Shown: positions 45,931 to 54,782 of the stretch, in pieces
How positions within the stretch are numbered: the stretch's first letter is position 1
How the letters are laid out: each line of letters starts with the position of its first letter
Assembly (NCBI RefSeq): GCF_029223185.1
Contig: NZ_JARHUG010000001.1
Coordinates: 371,883 to 435,882 of the forward strand
Direction: 5' to 3'
Source of the DNA: Aliiglaciecola sp. CAU 1673
GTDB taxonomy: Bacteria > Pseudomonadota > Gammaproteobacteria > Enterobacterales > Alteromonadaceae
Length of the DNA: 64,000 nucleotides
Notes under the pieces: model-generated
What the model was told of the DNA's origin: nothing
The model's input: the letters and a program-made list of their open reading frames with translations, nothing else
The model's database searches: none
Position numbers and translations under genes: made by a program

Positions 45931-46132
45931 TAAGCTCGGTTCTTGCTTATGTGAGGTTTGTCATTTCCCACAATATAACTGATTTTCAAAAGAAAATAGG
46001 CGAATTGAGTTAGCTCGGCTATCTTCAATTAATGAAAAGCTCTGCTGCATTCCTAGGATATGTAGTAGGGCTTTTTTGTTTACGGGTGTTTCCCCCCGGT
46101 TATGACTTAGGATCACAAAGCAGGTGTTGGTG

Positions 46133-47998
46133 ATGACAATCAAAAACCGTTTATATGCCAACGGCGCCATTGTATTGGTCGCCATCTTCATGATGTTTCT
46201 GTTGCTGAGGTACGCCAGCGGCAATCTTTCCCGTTTGGCAGATGCAGCGGTTGAGGCCGAACAGCTTAATTCATCCATGTTGATGTTACGCAGACATGAG
46301 AAGGACTTTCTGGCCAGAAAAGATCTTAAATATATCGAGCGATTTGAGAAGGAAATGGCCAGCATCAACGAGCTGATAAACAGTTTGCGTGGGCATTTTT
46401 CGGCATTTTCCATAGCTACCGACAATCTCGAAAAGCTGAGTAAGACCTTTGCCAGCTATCAGCAAAGCATGCGGGAGTTATCGCAACAACAGCAACGTAT
46501 TGGGTTAGACCATAAAGATGGTCTTTATGGCGCGCTGCGAGATGCTGTGCATCAGGTGGAAACCGAATTAGAGAAAGATCAGTCTTATCCAACCCTTGCT
46601 GGTATGTTGCAACTCAGGCGAAACGAAAAAGATTTTATGTTGCGCAGAGACAGCAAGTATATAGACACCTTCAACAGCAACCTGGCGAAGCTGAAGAAGG
46701 AAGTGCAATCTGCAGATTGGTCTGATGCCAGACGCAATATGGTCAATGGATTACTGGATGATTATGCCGCTAAGTTTTTTCAATTGGTCGACAGCGAGGT
46801 CCGGATCGGTCTTGATGAAAATAGCGGTATCAGGGGACAACTGCGAGCAACTATTCATACAACGGAAGAGGCCTTAAAGGCCACCACGGCAGATGCGCGG
46901 GAGAAAATTGCGGAACATCGGAGTTGGAGCAACGGCCTGGCTACGGTGTTGACGCTGATAGTTTCTCTGATTGTGGCCTTTTTGGCCTGGACCCTTTCCA
47001 GAAGTATTTTGCTGCCTATTCAGGCTGTGTGTGACACCGTTAACCGTATTCAACGAGACGATAATTTTACGCTTCAGGTGAATGTCGCAGGTAAACACGA
47101 ATTGGCGACAATGGCTAAGGACGTCAACCAATTAATAGCGTCATTTCGTCATTTGGTAGTGGAGATAAACCAATCTGTAGAAATGCTAAGTAGCGCTGCC
47201 ACCGAACTGGCGCAAAGTGCCGATAAAACGTCGTCGGATATGCAGATGCAACTACAGGAAACCGATATGGTAGCGGCTGCCGTCACTGAAATGGGGCATG
47301 CCATAAATGATATTTCAAGCAATACCGATATCACAGCCAGAACCGCACAGGAAAGTGGTCAGAATGCCGAATTGGGCGCGCAAGAAGTGACTAACAGCAT
47401 CCAAAAAATCCAGTCACTTTCCAGCCAGTTGGCGCAATCGGCTACGGTGATTGCTGAGTTGGAAAAAGACAGTGAAGTCATAGGCTCGGTATTGGACGTT
47501 ATCAGAGGTATAGCAGAGCAAACTAATTTGCTTGCCCTCAACGCTGCAATCGAGGCTGCCAGGGCAGGAGAGCAGGGAAGAGGATTTGCGGTTGTGGCCG
47601 ATGAAGTAAGAAATTTGGCGATGCGCACACAAACCAGTACGACCGAGATCGCCAATATAGTGGAGAACTTACAGCAACGCACACGGACCATCGTTGGAAT
47701 GATGACCGTCAGCCGTGAGCAGGGCAGTGAAAGCGCCCAACAAGCCGCCAGAGTGGGAGAAGTATTAACCAGAATCACTCAGGATGTGCATAAGATTATG
47801 GATATGACAACGCAGGTGGCTACTGCTATCGAAGAACAAAGTGCCGTCTCAGCTGATGTAAGCAAAAATATCGTACGTATCAGAGATTTGGCCGATGAAG
47901 CTAATCATGTATCTGATCACAATAAAGAAGCCAGCGATATGGTTGCTGAACAGGCGGCGAGACTGCGTATGTCAGTTAATCGGTATAAAGTATCTTGA
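46133..47998 (+). CDS. methyl-accepting chemotaxis protein with helical bimodular sensor
   Basis: 621 residues from ATG 46133. Two membrane helices (about 10-28 and 268-290) flank an all-helical periplasmic sensor with two repeated RR-EKDF segments ([12 protein letters not shown] and [12 protein letters not shown]), the signature of the HBM domain found in receptors of the McpS type. HAMP and a signalling domain with tip [20 protein letters not shown] follow. HBM receptors sense organic acids or aromatic acids; the ligand here is unknown. Confidence 0.9.
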   Translation: MTIKNRLYANGAIVLVAIFMMFLLLRYASGNLSRLADAAVEAEQLNSSMLMLRRHEKDFLARKDLKYIERFEKEMASINELINSLRGHFSAFSIATDNLEKLSKTFASYQQSMRELSQQQQRIGLDHKDGLYGALRDAVHQVETELEKDQSYPTLAGMLQLRRNEKDFMLRRDSKYIDTFNSNLAKLKKEVQSADWSDARRNMVNGLLDDYAAKFFQLVDSEVRIGLDENSGIRGQLRATIHTTEEALKATTADAREKIAEHRSWSNGLATVLTLIVSLIVAFLAWTLSRSILLPIQAVCDTVNRIQRDDNFTLQVNVAGKHELATMAKDVNQLIASFRHLVVEINQSVEMLSSAATELAQSADKTSSDMQMQLQETDMVAAAVTEMGHAINDISSNTDITARTAQESGQNAELGAQEVTNSIQKIQSLSSQLAQSATVIAELEKDSEVIGSVLDVIRGIAEQTNLLALNAAIEAARAGEQGRGFAVVADEVRNLAMRTQTSTTEIANIVENLQQRTRTIVGMMTVSREQGSESAQQAARVGEVLTRITQDVHKIMDMTTQVATAIEEQSAVSADVSKNIVRIRDLADEANHVSDHNKEASDMVAEQAARLRMSVNRYKVS

Positions 47999-48063
47999 TT
48001 AGTATTGCTCAGACATCGGATGGTTAAACTTGGTCTGGCCAAGTCCCATCTGCCATCTTTTTG

Positions 48064-48089
48064 ATCCCGGCCCGTTGCCGGGATTTTTT
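48064..48089 (+). terminator. Rho-independent terminator after the HBM chemoreceptor
   Basis: ATCCCGGC, CCGTT, GCCGGGAT and a T-run; the same core as the terminator at 44841. Confidence 0.93.
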
Positions 48090-48166
48090 GTTTGAGGTCT
48101 TGTTTGATTTGTTAAATTGAACAATATTAAAAATGTTAATCGGTTTTTGTGGGGTACTAGACCAAT

Positions 48167-49075
48167 ATGAAATGGCCCAATCTTAAGCACTTACATTACC
48201 TTGTGGTCTTGCACGAGGAGCAACATTTCAACCGCGCTGCCCAGCGCTGTTTTGTCAGTCAATCGACATTGAGTACCGCTATCCAGAACCTGGAAGAGCA
48301 GTTGGGATGTCAGTTGCTGGAGCGCGATCACAAAACCTTCTTGTTTACGACCCTGGGGTTGGAAATGGTCGAGCGCAGCAAAGCGCTCTTGAATGCGGCT
48401 AATGAATTGCTGGAATACGCCGGTAGTGCCGGTGACTGGCAGGCTGGCAAGCTGAAGCTGGGGATCATTCCTACTATTGCCCCCTTTCTGTTGGAAGGGT
48501 TGATTGACATTCTGGGTGACGCACTGCCTAAGCTCAATCTGCAGTTGCAGGAGAATACCACGGCCAATTTGCTGAAGGAGCTGAACAATGGTGAGTTGGA
48601 CCTGTTGATCCTGGCGCTTCCCATGGAGACGCCGGGCTGCAAGCAAATGGTCATCGGTCACGACCCTTTCCATCTGGTGGCGCATCCTCAAACCTGCAAA
48701 TTGCTCCCTTCACCTATGGATTACAGCGCCCTGCCTAAAGACAGCGTTTTTTTACTGCAACAAGAGCACTGCATGACCGGCCATGCGGTCAGTGCTTGTG
48801 GTCTGAAACACAAAGAACAGGTCAGCGCCCTGGCCGCCAGCAGCCTGTTTACCTTGGTGCAACTGGCAAACAGTAAACTGGGGATCACCTTCCTGCCGGA
48901 GTTAGCCCTTAAAAGCGACATCCTGGCTCACTCACAACTGGTTTCTTATCCGGCTGAAGATAAAGCTTACCGGGAAATTGGCCTGGTGTGGCGCAGTGGC
49001 ACCACCCGTGTGCGTCTGTTCAGACGTATTGCCGAGCTGCTGCAACCACTGATGCCAAAACCTGCATTGCAATAG
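48167..49075 (+). CDS. oxyR: LysR-type hydrogen-peroxide sensor OxyR
   Basis: 302 residues. The N-terminal winged helix-turn-helix (LKHLHYLVVLHEEQHFNRAA) and LysR effector domain are clear. The key evidence is C202-MTGHAVSA-C211: two cysteines nine residues apart, as with C199 and C208 of E. coli OxyR, which form the regulatory disulfide. It activates catalase, peroxidase and related genes on oxidation. No obvious target lies beside it. Confidence 0.9.
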   Translation: MKWPNLKHLHYLVVLHEEQHFNRAAQRCFVSQSTLSTAIQNLEEQLGCQLLERDHKTFLFTTLGLEMVERSKALLNAANELLEYAGSAGDWQAGKLKLGIIPTIAPFLLEGLIDILGDALPKLNLQLQENTTANLLKELNNGELDLLILALPMETPGCKQMVIGHDPFHLVAHPQTCKLLPSPMDYSALPKDSVFLLQQEHCMTGHAVSACGLKHKEQVSALAASSLFTLVQLANSKLGITFLPELALKSDILAHSQLVSYPAEDKAYREIGLVWRSGTTRVRLFRRIAELLQPLMPKPALQ

Positions 49076-49172
49076 CTGTAAATTTTTTTCTCAGCGGCCA
49101 AACTTTTTTTAAAGTCACCTCGACTTTAATAACAACAACGGAATTTGACACATCGACTAACAGGGGCGCGCC

Positions 49173-49715
49173 TTGTTCGAACAGACAGATGAGAAGTTAA
49201 TAAGCAAGGCATTGGATGGTCATCAACGGGCATGGCTTAAATTAGTGCGCCGCTACGAAAAGCCTATTTACAACTACGGCTTGCGTATGACCGGAAATGC
49301 CGATGATGCCATGGATCTGATGCAGGAAGTCTTTATGTCGGTATTTCGTAATCTGGCGTCTTACCGTGCACAAGGCAGCTTCAAGAGTTGGCTGTTCAGT
49401 ATCGCCCACTTTCGCTGTGTGGAGTTTTATCGACGCCGACGCCATTACCAACCCTTGGATGAGATTACCGAGCCGGTGGCCGAGGGGGATTGTGTCAGTG
49501 AGGTGCTGAATGCCAACGGACGAAAACAGGAGCTAATTGGCGCTATGCAGAGTTTGCCATTGGAGCAGAAAGCAGTGCTGGAACTAAAGTTTTTTGGTCA
49601 GTTTACCTTCGAGGAAATTGCCGCCCAGTTGGGGGTATCCAGCAACACGGTAAAGTCCCGGCTGTATGCAGCATTGGGTAAGTTAAAAGTGCAGTTGGAG
49701 GTGGATTATGTCTGA
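49173..49715 (+). CDS. ECF-type sigma factor
   Basis: 180 residues. Sigma-70 region 2 (DDAMDLMQEVFMSVFRNLASY) and region 4 (FTFEEIAAQLGVSSNTVKSRL) are plain, with no other domains. A TTG start at 49173 is used because AGGGG lies 6 bases upstream. It overlaps the anti-sigma gene by 8 bases, so both are made together. The regulon is unknown. Confidence 0.92.
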   Translation: MFEQTDEKLISKALDGHQRAWLKLVRRYEKPIYNYGLRMTGNADDAMDLMQEVFMSVFRNLASYRAQGSFKSWLFSIAHFRCVEFYRRRRHYQPLDEITEPVAEGDCVSEVLNANGRKQELIGAMQSLPLEQKAVLELKFFGQFTFEEIAAQLGVSSNTVKSRLYAALGKLKVQLEVDYV

Positions 49716-50376
49716 TAAGCAAATGCTGTTTAGCCTCTATCTGGAAGGGCGTCTGACGAGCGCACAGCAGGCCGAATTCGATGCACTTTGTGAGCAAGAT
49801 GAAGCGTTGGCGGCCAGGGTAGCCACTGCTGGTTGGGTTAAAACCCAAGCTGAACAATATCAGGAGCAACCCGTGCCGTCCTGGGATCCTGCCCGCATTA
49901 TGCCCAGGGTGTCGACTGGGCAACGTTGGTGGCAGTGGTCTGGTATGGCACCGCTGTCTATGGCCATGTCGGTCTTTGCCTTGGCGCTGATACTGCTTCG
50001 CGTGGAGGTATTGTGGCAGAACGATAGCCTGACTATCAGTTTTGCCGGCAAGGGTCGGCAAATGGAAATCGAACAACAGGTAGCCAGTCAACTGGCTGAC
50101 TTTAAAACCCAGCAAGAGAGCTTGCTGGTGCAAAGAGTTAAAGATTGGCGGGAGGAACAGCAGCAGGTTAACAGCCAGTTCGCCACCTATTTACTCAGCG
50201 CCAGCCGTACTGAGCGGCGGGAAGATTTTGCTGAGCTGATCAAATACGTGAACGAACAACGGGAAGATGATCAGCTGTTTTATGCCCGCCAGTTGAACCA
50301 ACTGCAAGATGAAATCCAAACCAGCGCCGATGGCAGCGTAACTGCCCCCATCAGGACGCCAGAGCAAAAGAGGTAA
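49708..50376 (+). CDS. anti-sigma factor candidate, membrane anchored
   Basis: 222 residues. An N-terminal acidic segment (LFSLYLEGRLTSAQQAEF) that looks like a sigma-binding zone, then one membrane helix (LSMAMSVFALALILLRVEVLW, about 91-111), then a coiled-coil periplasmic domain to the end. It overlaps the sigma gene by 8 bases and precedes the secreted coiled-coil gene by 3 bp, the usual layout for an anti-sigma factor. No zinc motif is seen. Confidence 0.75.
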   Translation: MSDKQMLFSLYLEGRLTSAQQAEFDALCEQDEALAARVATAGWVKTQAEQYQEQPVPSWDPARIMPRVSTGQRWWQWSGMAPLSMAMSVFALALILLRVEVLWQNDSLTISFAGKGRQMEIEQQVASQLADFKTQQESLLVQRVKDWREEQQQVNSQFATYLLSASRTERREDFAELIKYVNEQREDDQLFYARQLNQLQDEIQTSADGSVTAPIRTPEQKR

Positions 50377-50379
50377 GAT

Positions 50380-51288
50380 ATGAGACGTACGTTGATGGCC
50401 ATTGCACTGACGGCCCTGACGGTGCAAAGCGCAAATGCAGCAACGGATTTGCCCGCACTGAATAAAGAGCTGCAGGTGATGTCGGGGATCCTGAATACGG
50501 TCCTGAAGCAGAATCGGGACAAAGAAGATATTCGTATTCGCTCACTGGATACCACCTATCTTGCCGGGCAAGGTGTGCTGGTGGATATCAATACCAGCAA
50601 ACGTGGCCTTGGTTTGCAGTTTAACTTTGGCAAGTTGATGGAGGTGTTGCCAGTGGCACCGGTTCCGCCCGGTATGGATGATGGTGATTATGAATTTCAT
50701 CTTTATATGGATGATGAAGTGGACGCCATCACCGAAGATGCCATGCGTATGGCCAAGGAAGCGCTGCAGGCCTCCTCAGAAAAGCTACGTGAGCTGCGGG
50801 AGCAGGAGCGGGAACTGAGTTGGGAGATGCGCGAATATGAGAGACGTCGTAAGGACCTCGAATTTGAACGCCGTCATGCCGACAAGGATCGCGCCAAGGA
50901 TCTGGATGAAGAGAGTAAAGAGCTGGAAAAGGAACTGGCCAGACTCAAAGAGCGCCAACAGCAAATCAGCCAATATTCTACCGAGCTTGAAAAGGAACGT
51001 AACCAACAAGCCGAGCAGCAACGCAAAGCCAAACAAGCTCAGCACAAAGCCTTCCTGGCTTGGTTTGAGGAGAGCGTTGCCGATGTACTGTGTAAATATG
51101 GGGCGGGCTTGCGGGCTATGCCTGAAGGAGAGCATCTGTCCATTGCTTTGCGTGATTTCGGCAACGCAGAAGAGAGTAGCAAACAGGATAAGATCTACAT
51201 CTTCAAGCGCCAGGACATCATGAGCTGTGTGACCGGTAAGCTGAATGCCTCCAAGCTCTTACAGCAGGCCAACACATACCTCTTCTAA
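50380..51288 (+). CDS. secreted coiled-coil protein of the sigma operon
   Basis: 302 residues. A signal peptide (QSANAATD) leads into a globular part with LDTTYLAGQGVLVDINTSKR, then a coiled coil (about 125-220) and a C-terminal domain with two cysteines (VLCKYGAG and MSCVTGK). It is not recognised. It lies 3 bp after the anti-sigma gene and ends before a G6-CTAG-C6 hairpin. A periplasmic sensor or partner of the anti-sigma factor is a reasonable inference. Confidence 0.72.
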   Translation: MRRTLMAIALTALTVQSANAATDLPALNKELQVMSGILNTVLKQNRDKEDIRIRSLDTTYLAGQGVLVDINTSKRGLGLQFNFGKLMEVLPVAPVPPGMDDGDYEFHLYMDDEVDAITEDAMRMAKEALQASSEKLRELREQERELSWEMREYERRRKDLEFERRHADKDRAKDLDEESKELEKELARLKERQQQISQYSTELEKERNQQAEQQRKAKQAQHKAFLAWFEESVADVLCKYGAGLRAMPEGEHLSIALRDFGNAEESSKQDKIYIFKRQDIMSCVTGKLNASKLLQQANTYLF

Positions 51289-51295
51289 AGCAGTT

Positions 51296-51318
51296 GGGGG
51301 GCTAGCCCCCCATCTTTT
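51296..51318 (+). terminator. palindromic terminator after the sigma operon
   Basis: GGGGGG, CTAG, CCCCCC, then ATCTTTT. Confidence 0.75.
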
Positions 51319-51381
51319 CCTCTGTTACCAACCTCTTAGCTGTTCGAATAGCCCTTTACATCCCCGCCAGCTTTACTGATA

Positions 51382-51415
51382 CTGACCACAAACTGTCATG
51401 TTTTCAGACTAGGTT
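51382..51415 (+). promoter_or_regulatory. weak Pho-box-like promoter of the choice-of-anchor I gene
   Basis: CTGACCA-CAAA-CTGTCAT (51382-51399), 10 bp, then TAGGTT (51410-51415). One repeat is poor and the -10 is weak, but the spacing equals that of the other four. The 11-mer ACCACAAACTG occurs at 51385 and again at 51425. Confidence 0.45.
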
Positions 51416-51557
51416 AGTACCCTTACCACAAACTGGTGAACATTGGCCCAGCCCGGTTGCCGTCTCAGGTTGCCGGAAAAGCATAACATCTGTGGCAAGG
51501 GTATATCGGGCCAAAAAATAGAACTTAGAAGAACTTAACAACTACCAAGGAAACGCT

Positions 51558-53393
51558 ATGTCTGCGCAGAACAAGTTCAAGTATGGATTATTAGCCCTGT
51601 TTGTCGGCGCCGCACTCACAGGTTGTGGACTCGACGGTGACGATGGTGCCGTAGGGCCGGCAGGGGCTCAGGGCCCGCAAGGTGAGCAGGGTACGCCCGG
51701 TCAGGATGGGCAAAATGGTACCGATGCTTCGATGGGCGTCAGCCTGTCAGTGGTCGCCCGTGCGGCGCTTAACCCCTCATCACCGGCTGGGGCCGCCGAG
51801 ATTGTGCAATTCCATGCGGCCACCAATACCATTTATGCTTTGAACAGCGCAACAGCAAATCCCAGCGTTTCTTTCATGAGCATTGCCGGGCTGCCCACAA
51901 CGGCCATGGCCGATCCCATTAACACTGTTAACCTGGCACCTTCCAACCTGGCGCTTCGCACCGATGTAAGGGGTAAGACCCTGGTAGCGGCCAACAGTAT
52001 CGCCATTAGCGGCGACATCATGGCCGTGGCTATGGTACCTGCTGACAAGGGCACCAAGGGTGAAGTGTTGTTTTACAACGGCCTTAATGGTGGCACGCCA
52101 AATTATGTGGCTTCCGTAGAAGTGGGCTATCTGCCCGATATGGTCACCTTTACTCCTGATGGCAGTAAGCTGATTGTGGCCAACGAAGGTGAGCCCCGCA
52201 GCGATTACTCTATGGATCCAGAAGGCTCTGTTTCTGTTATCGAGATTCTGGTTAATGGCTCACCCGAGTCCACTGCCGACCATATCACTTTCACCTCTTA
52301 CAATGACAAAAAGGCCGAGTTGGAAGCCATGGGTATGCATTTCCCTAACCCAACCGGGCGTACCATCAACGGCAATGCGATCAATACCACCGTTGCCCAG
52401 GATTTAGAGCCGGAATACATCACTGCCAGCAATACCAAAGCTTATGTAACGCTGCAGGAAAACAACGGTTTGGCGGTGGTTGATTTAACCGATATGACGG
52501 TGACCATCACCGGTTTGGGCTTCAAAGATTGGAGCGACTACATGCTCGACGGCACCGAAGATGGCACTGTCAGCTTTGGTCAATACGACGATGTGTACGG
52601 CATGTATCAACCTGACTCTATCGCTTCCTATCAATGGAAAGGCGCCAGCTTCCTGGTCACTGCCAACGAAGGCGATGCCCGCGAATACTTCTTCAGCGCT
52701 ACCGATGAAGCTGATTGTACTGCCAAAGGCGGTCAGGATTGGGATGACGACGATGGTTGTCTGGCGTTTTCTGAAGAGACCCAGGCCCGTCGCCTGAACT
52801 TTGCTCCCGGCAGCAATCTGGAAACCATTGCCGGTGGCGACCCGGAGGCTAGCAATTTTATGGACTTCCCCTTGGGCCGTCTGACAGTCACCGATGCCTT
52901 GGGTGATGCCGACGGTGATGGAGAATATGAAGCCCTGTACGCCTATGGTGCTCGCTCGTTCACCATTTGGGATACCAATGGTCTGGTGGTATTCGACTCA
53001 GGTGATGATTTTGAGCGCATTACCGCCTCTGTACATGGCAATGCCTTCAATAATGATAATGACGTTAACGAGGGGGACTCCCGCTCTGCCAACAAAGGCC
53101 CAGAGCCGGAAGCGCTGACCGTGGGTAAAGTGGGTGAGCGTACCTATGCCTTCATCGGTCTGGAGCGCATGGGCGGTATCTTCGTGTATGACATTACTAA
53201 CCCTTACAACACGCAGTTTGTAGACTATGTGTTTAACCGTGGTCTGACCGAAGGTGCTACTCCTACGGGTGACTTGGCGCCTGAAGGTATGGTGTTTGTA
53301 CCTGCGGCAAACAGCCCCAGTGGTAATGCGCTGTTGGTTGTCGGCAATGAAGTCAGCGGTACTGTTACCGTATGGCAAATTGCGCAAAACTAA
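51558..53393 (+). CDS. choice-of-anchor I (phytase-like beta-propeller) lipoprotein with collagen-like linker
   Basis: 611 residues. The lipobox LTGC is followed by Gly-X-Y triplets (GAVGPAGAQGPQGEQGTPGQ and on, about 30-56), a collagen-like spacer. The rest is a beta-propeller with GYLPDMVTFTPDGSKLIVAN-type blades and FLVTANEGDAREY, DLEPEYIT and PEGMVFVPA, matching choice-of-anchor I proteins, which resemble the esterase-like domain of phytase. A surface phosphoesterase role is inferred and supported by the Pho-like promoter. It is followed by a strong terminator. Confidence 0.85.
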   Translation: MSAQNKFKYGLLALFVGAALTGCGLDGDDGAVGPAGAQGPQGEQGTPGQDGQNGTDASMGVSLSVVARAALNPSSPAGAAEIVQFHAATNTIYALNSATANPSVSFMSIAGLPTTAMADPINTVNLAPSNLALRTDVRGKTLVAANSIAISGDIMAVAMVPADKGTKGEVLFYNGLNGGTPNYVASVEVGYLPDMVTFTPDGSKLIVANEGEPRSDYSMDPEGSVSVIEILVNGSPESTADHITFTSYNDKKAELEAMGMHFPNPTGRTINGNAINTTVAQDLEPEYITASNTKAYVTLQENNGLAVVDLTDMTVTITGLGFKDWSDYMLDGTEDGTVSFGQYDDVYGMYQPDSIASYQWKGASFLVTANEGDAREYFFSATDEADCTAKGGQDWDDDDGCLAFSEETQARRLNFAPGSNLETIAGGDPEASNFMDFPLGRLTVTDALGDADGDGEYEALYAYGARSFTIWDTNGLVVFDSGDDFERITASVHGNAFNNDNDVNEGDSRSANKGPEPEALTVGKVGERTYAFIGLERMGGIFVYDITNPYNTQFVDYVFNRGLTEGATPTGDLAPEGMVFVPAANSPSGNALLVVGNEVSGTVTVWQIAQN

Positions 53394-53415
53394 TTGATTA
53401 TTTTGTTTTAAAAAG

Positions 53416-53438
53416 CGGCGCTTCGGCGCCGTTTTTTT
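53416..53438 (+). terminator. Rho-independent terminator
   Basis: CGGCGC, TTCG, GCGCCG, then seven T. Confidence 0.94.
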
Positions 53439-53604
53439 GTTCTTGTTAAGCTCTGAAGAAGCGACCGATTCTGGGCTTTGGATCGCTGGCAGAAACTGAC
53501 CACAGCTAACTAACTCCTCTGGTTTGCCCTTCTTCGGTGCAAGCCCATGACAATTCTTTCCTCAGCCGGTAAGCTAATAGAGTCTATCTATTTGGAAATT
53601 TCCC

Positions 53605-54729
53605 ATGTCCCAATCTGTCGTCATCAGTGGCAGCGGTCTTTGGACCCCGCCCTTTAGTATTAGTAACGAAGAGTTGGTGGGCGCTTACAACGCTTGGGCC
53701 GAAAAATTTAATGCTAAACACCAGGAAGCCATCGAAAATGGTGCGGTGGCGGCAAAGCCCTTGTCTAGCGCTGAATTTATCGAAAAAGCCTCGGGCATTA
53801 AAAGCCGCTTTGTGTATACCAAAAAAGGCATTCTTGATATTGAGCGCATGCGCCCCTTGATCCCGGAGCGCCGCGACGATGAGCTCTCACAGCAGGCCGA
53901 AATGGCGGTAAATGCTGCTAAGCTGGCGCTTGAGGCAGCCAATAAGTCTGCTGCCGATATCGATGCGGTGATCGTGTCTTGTGCCTATACCCAACGCGCC
54001 TATCCCGCCATTGCCATCGAAGTGCAAAACCGATTGGGTATTAAGGGTTTTGGCTTTGATATGCTGGTGGCCTGCTCGGCTGCGACCTTTGGCCTGCATC
54101 GTGCCTATGAAATGGTTAAAGCAGGTACCGCCCGCGCGGTGCTGGTGATTAACCCGGAACTGACCTCACCTCAGGTCAACTACTGTGACCGTGACAGTCA
54201 CTTCATCTTCGGTGACGTGGCCACGGCCATGGTGGTGGAGCAGGGTGAGAACTGCAAAGGCGAGCATGCCTTTGAAATTCTAAGTACCAAGGCTGTTACC
54301 CAGTACTCCAATAATATCCGCTCTAACTTCGGGTATGTGACCCGCGCCCAGGATGTAGAACCTTTCTCTGCGGACAAGCTGTTCCACCAAAATGGCCGCA
54401 GTGTATTCAAAGAAGTTTGCCCGATGGCTGCCGAGCATATTCTTGAACATATTGGCCAGCACGGATTAACGCCCGAGGGCGTGCGCCGCTGGTGGTTGCA
54501 TCAGGCCAATATCAATATGAATCTGCTGATTGCCAAGCGTCTGCTGGGACGTGACGCCTCGGCCGATGAAGCACCTATCGTATTGGATCGCTACGCCAAT
54601 ACGGCCTCGGCAGGCTCTATGATTGCCTTTAGTCTGCATCATCAGGATATGCAATCGGGTGACTATGGCCTGCTGTGCTCCTTCGGTGCCGGTTATTCCA
54701 TTGGTAGCCTGGTTGTCAGAAAGAAATAA
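53605..54729 (+). CDS. beta-ketoacyl-ACP synthase III-like enzyme
   Basis: 374 residues. It has the KAS III triad: Cys157 in MLVACSAATFG, His in WLHQANINMN and Asn in RYANTASAGS. It condenses an acyl-CoA or acyl-ACP starter with malonyl-ACP. It is longer than classical FabH (about 320) because of an insertion near residues 28-60, as in the FabH-like enzymes that take medium-chain starters. It is not next to fatty-acid genes; convergent with glcB. Confidence 0.88.
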   Translation: MSQSVVISGSGLWTPPFSISNEELVGAYNAWAEKFNAKHQEAIENGAVAAKPLSSAEFIEKASGIKSRFVYTKKGILDIERMRPLIPERRDDELSQQAEMAVNAAKLALEAANKSAADIDAVIVSCAYTQRAYPAIAIEVQNRLGIKGFGFDMLVACSAATFGLHRAYEMVKAGTARAVLVINPELTSPQVNYCDRDSHFIFGDVATAMVVEQGENCKGEHAFEILSTKAVTQYSNNIRSNFGYVTRAQDVEPFSADKLFHQNGRSVFKEVCPMAAEHILEHIGQHGLTPEGVRRWWLHQANINMNLLIAKRLLGRDASADEAPIVLDRYANTASAGSMIAFSLHHQDMQSGDYGLLCSFGAGYSIGSLVVRKK

Positions 54730-54738
54730 GAGAGGAGG

Positions 54739-54782
54739 GAGGCATAAGGATTTTGATTCCTTATGCCTCACTTTGATTTTTA
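54739..54782. terminator. hairpin terminator between convergent KAS III and glcB genes
   Basis: GAGGCATAAGGA, a 7-base loop, TCCTTATGCCTC: a perfect 12-bp stem, with T-rich sequence after it on the plus strand. It can end transcription from both sides; its 3' flank reaches the glcB stop codon. Confidence 0.75.
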
